NCBI GenBank assembly: GCA_002317325.1 | Contig: DCJB01000101.1 | Location: forward strand, 1 to 6,638 | Source: Bacteroidales bacterium UBA1711 | GTDB taxonomy: Bacteria; Bacteroidota; Bacteroidia; Bacteroidales; P3 | Length of the DNA stretch: 6,638 nt | Direction: 5' to 3' | Shown: one piece after another, positions 5,961-6,638 of the stretch | Position numbering within the stretch: position 1 is the stretch's first letter | Layout: each line of letters opens with the position of its first letter | Notes under the pieces: model-generated | Seen by the model: only the letters and a program-made list of their open reading frames with translations | Told to the model about the DNA's origin: nothing | The model's database searches: none | Made by a program: the position numbers and the translations under genes

Positions 5961-6638
5961 ATGCAGCAACTAAAAACAATGCCGATAGGCAAACAGGATT
6001 TCGCAACCCTTCGACAGGACGGCTACGCCTACGTCGATAAAACCCGCTTTGTCTATCAGTTGGTCAATTCAGGAATCTACTATTTCCTCTCCCGTCCCCG
6101 CCGCTTCGGCAAGTCGCTGCTGCTCTCCACCTTCAAGGCCTACTTCGAGGGCAAGCGCGAAGTCTTCGAGGGCTTAGACATCGCCCAGTTGGAGCATGAC
6201 TGGACCGCACGCCCCGTACTGTTCCTGGACTTGAACACCAGCAAATACACCAAGGCCGAGCAGTTAGAGCAGGTGCTGAACGAGAACCTCTGCGAGTGGG
6301 AAAGCCTGTATGGGAAGAACCCTGCGGAGGTGGGCTTGGGTCGCCGTTTCCAGGGCGTCATCCGTCGTGCTGCGGAGAAGACCGGCCACCGGACGGCGAT
6401 ACTGGTCGATGAGTACGACAAGCCGCTGTTGGAAGCCATCGGCGACGACAACCTGCAGGAGGAGTACCGCACTACCCTCAAGGAGTTCTACGGCGTGCTG
6501 AAGTCGATGGACGCATACATCAAGTTCGCCTTCCTCACGGGCGTGACCAAGTTCGGCAAGCTGAGCGTCTTCAGCGGCCTCAACAACATCAACGATATTT
6601 CCATGGATGCCGACTATGCCGACATCTGCGGCATTACG
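5961..6638 (+). CDS. AAA-ATPase-like protein, 5' part only (runs off the right edge)
   Basis: The 226 visible residues match the AAA-ATPase-like family (PF09820 type), whose full-length members usually carry a C-terminal PD-(D/E)XK nuclease-like domain that would lie beyond this window. The N-terminal signature is MPIGKQDFATLR followed by YAYVDKTRFVYQL. The Walker A-like motif is SRPRRFGKSLLLST (44-57), and the Walker B-like motif is ILVDEYDKPL (147-156). A conserved FLTGVTKFGKLSVFSGLNN segment (191-209) resembles the sensor region of these proteins. The start at 5961 follows an A-rich stretch (CCAAAAATAG); the internal ATG at 5979 (MPIGKQ) is a possible alternative. The frame is open to the last base. 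The cellular role of the family is not well established; NTP binding is predicted from the motifs. It is separated from tex by 179 bases of repeats and is probably a separate transcription unit. Confidence 0.88.
   Translation, partial: MQQLKTMPIGKQDFATLRQDGYAYVDKTRFVYQLVNSGIYYFLSRPRRFGKSLLLSTFKAYFEGKREVFEGLDIAQLEHDWTARPVLFLDLNTSKYTKAEQLEQVLNENLCEWESLYGKNPAEVGLGRRFQGVIRRAAEKTGHRTAILVDEYDKPLLEAIGDDNLQEEYRTTLKEFYGVLKSMDAYIKFAFLTGVTKFGKLSVFSGLNNINDISMDADYADICGIT

Overview
The window looks like chromosomal DNA of a GC-rich member of the Bacteroidetes, most likely Bacteroidales. Three things point there. Two secreted proteins end in type IX secretion (T9SS) type A sorting domains. A TAnnTTTG-type promoter box lies ahead of the first gene. 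Start codons follow A-rich stretches rather than Shine-Dalgarno sites. The coding DNA is GC-rich with C/G-heavy third positions, while the intergenic DNA is AT-rich and repetitive. A gut or rumen lineage is plausible, but I cannot assign a genus.

Layout: 1-347 holds no gene I can support. It has a C-rich stretch, then a heptanucleotide tandem array (92-228), then a promoter. At 375-1976 is a secreted thioredoxin-fold/PKD/T9SS protein, followed by a strong intrinsic terminator (2004-2030). At 2072-3643 is a diverged paralogue with the same domain order. Its stop codon overlaps the start of tex (3640-5781), which encodes the Tex RNA-binding transcription accessory protein, in an ATGA junction. 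The end of tex runs into a second, unrelated heptad array (GTGACCA/GTGAACG, 5764-5805). A second TTCTTAA-type array (5838-5902) and an imperfect hairpin (5914-5942) follow. A partial AAA-ATPase-like gene begins at 5961 and runs off the right edge. All genes are on the plus strand.

Functionally, the two paralogues look like exported, surface-attached or released thiol-disulfide proteins with a shared uncharacterised beta-rich module. Tex is a cytoplasmic housekeeping protein that appears to be translationally coupled to the second one, and I see no obvious functional link. The AAA-ATPase-like gene belongs to a family often found in many copies in Bacteroidales, and its role is poorly defined. 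The least ordinary features are the tandem exported thioredoxin pair with its conserved unnamed module, and the three heptad arrays, one of which supplies the last codons and the stop of tex. I saw no clear evidence of a defence system, CRISPR array or complete mobile element.
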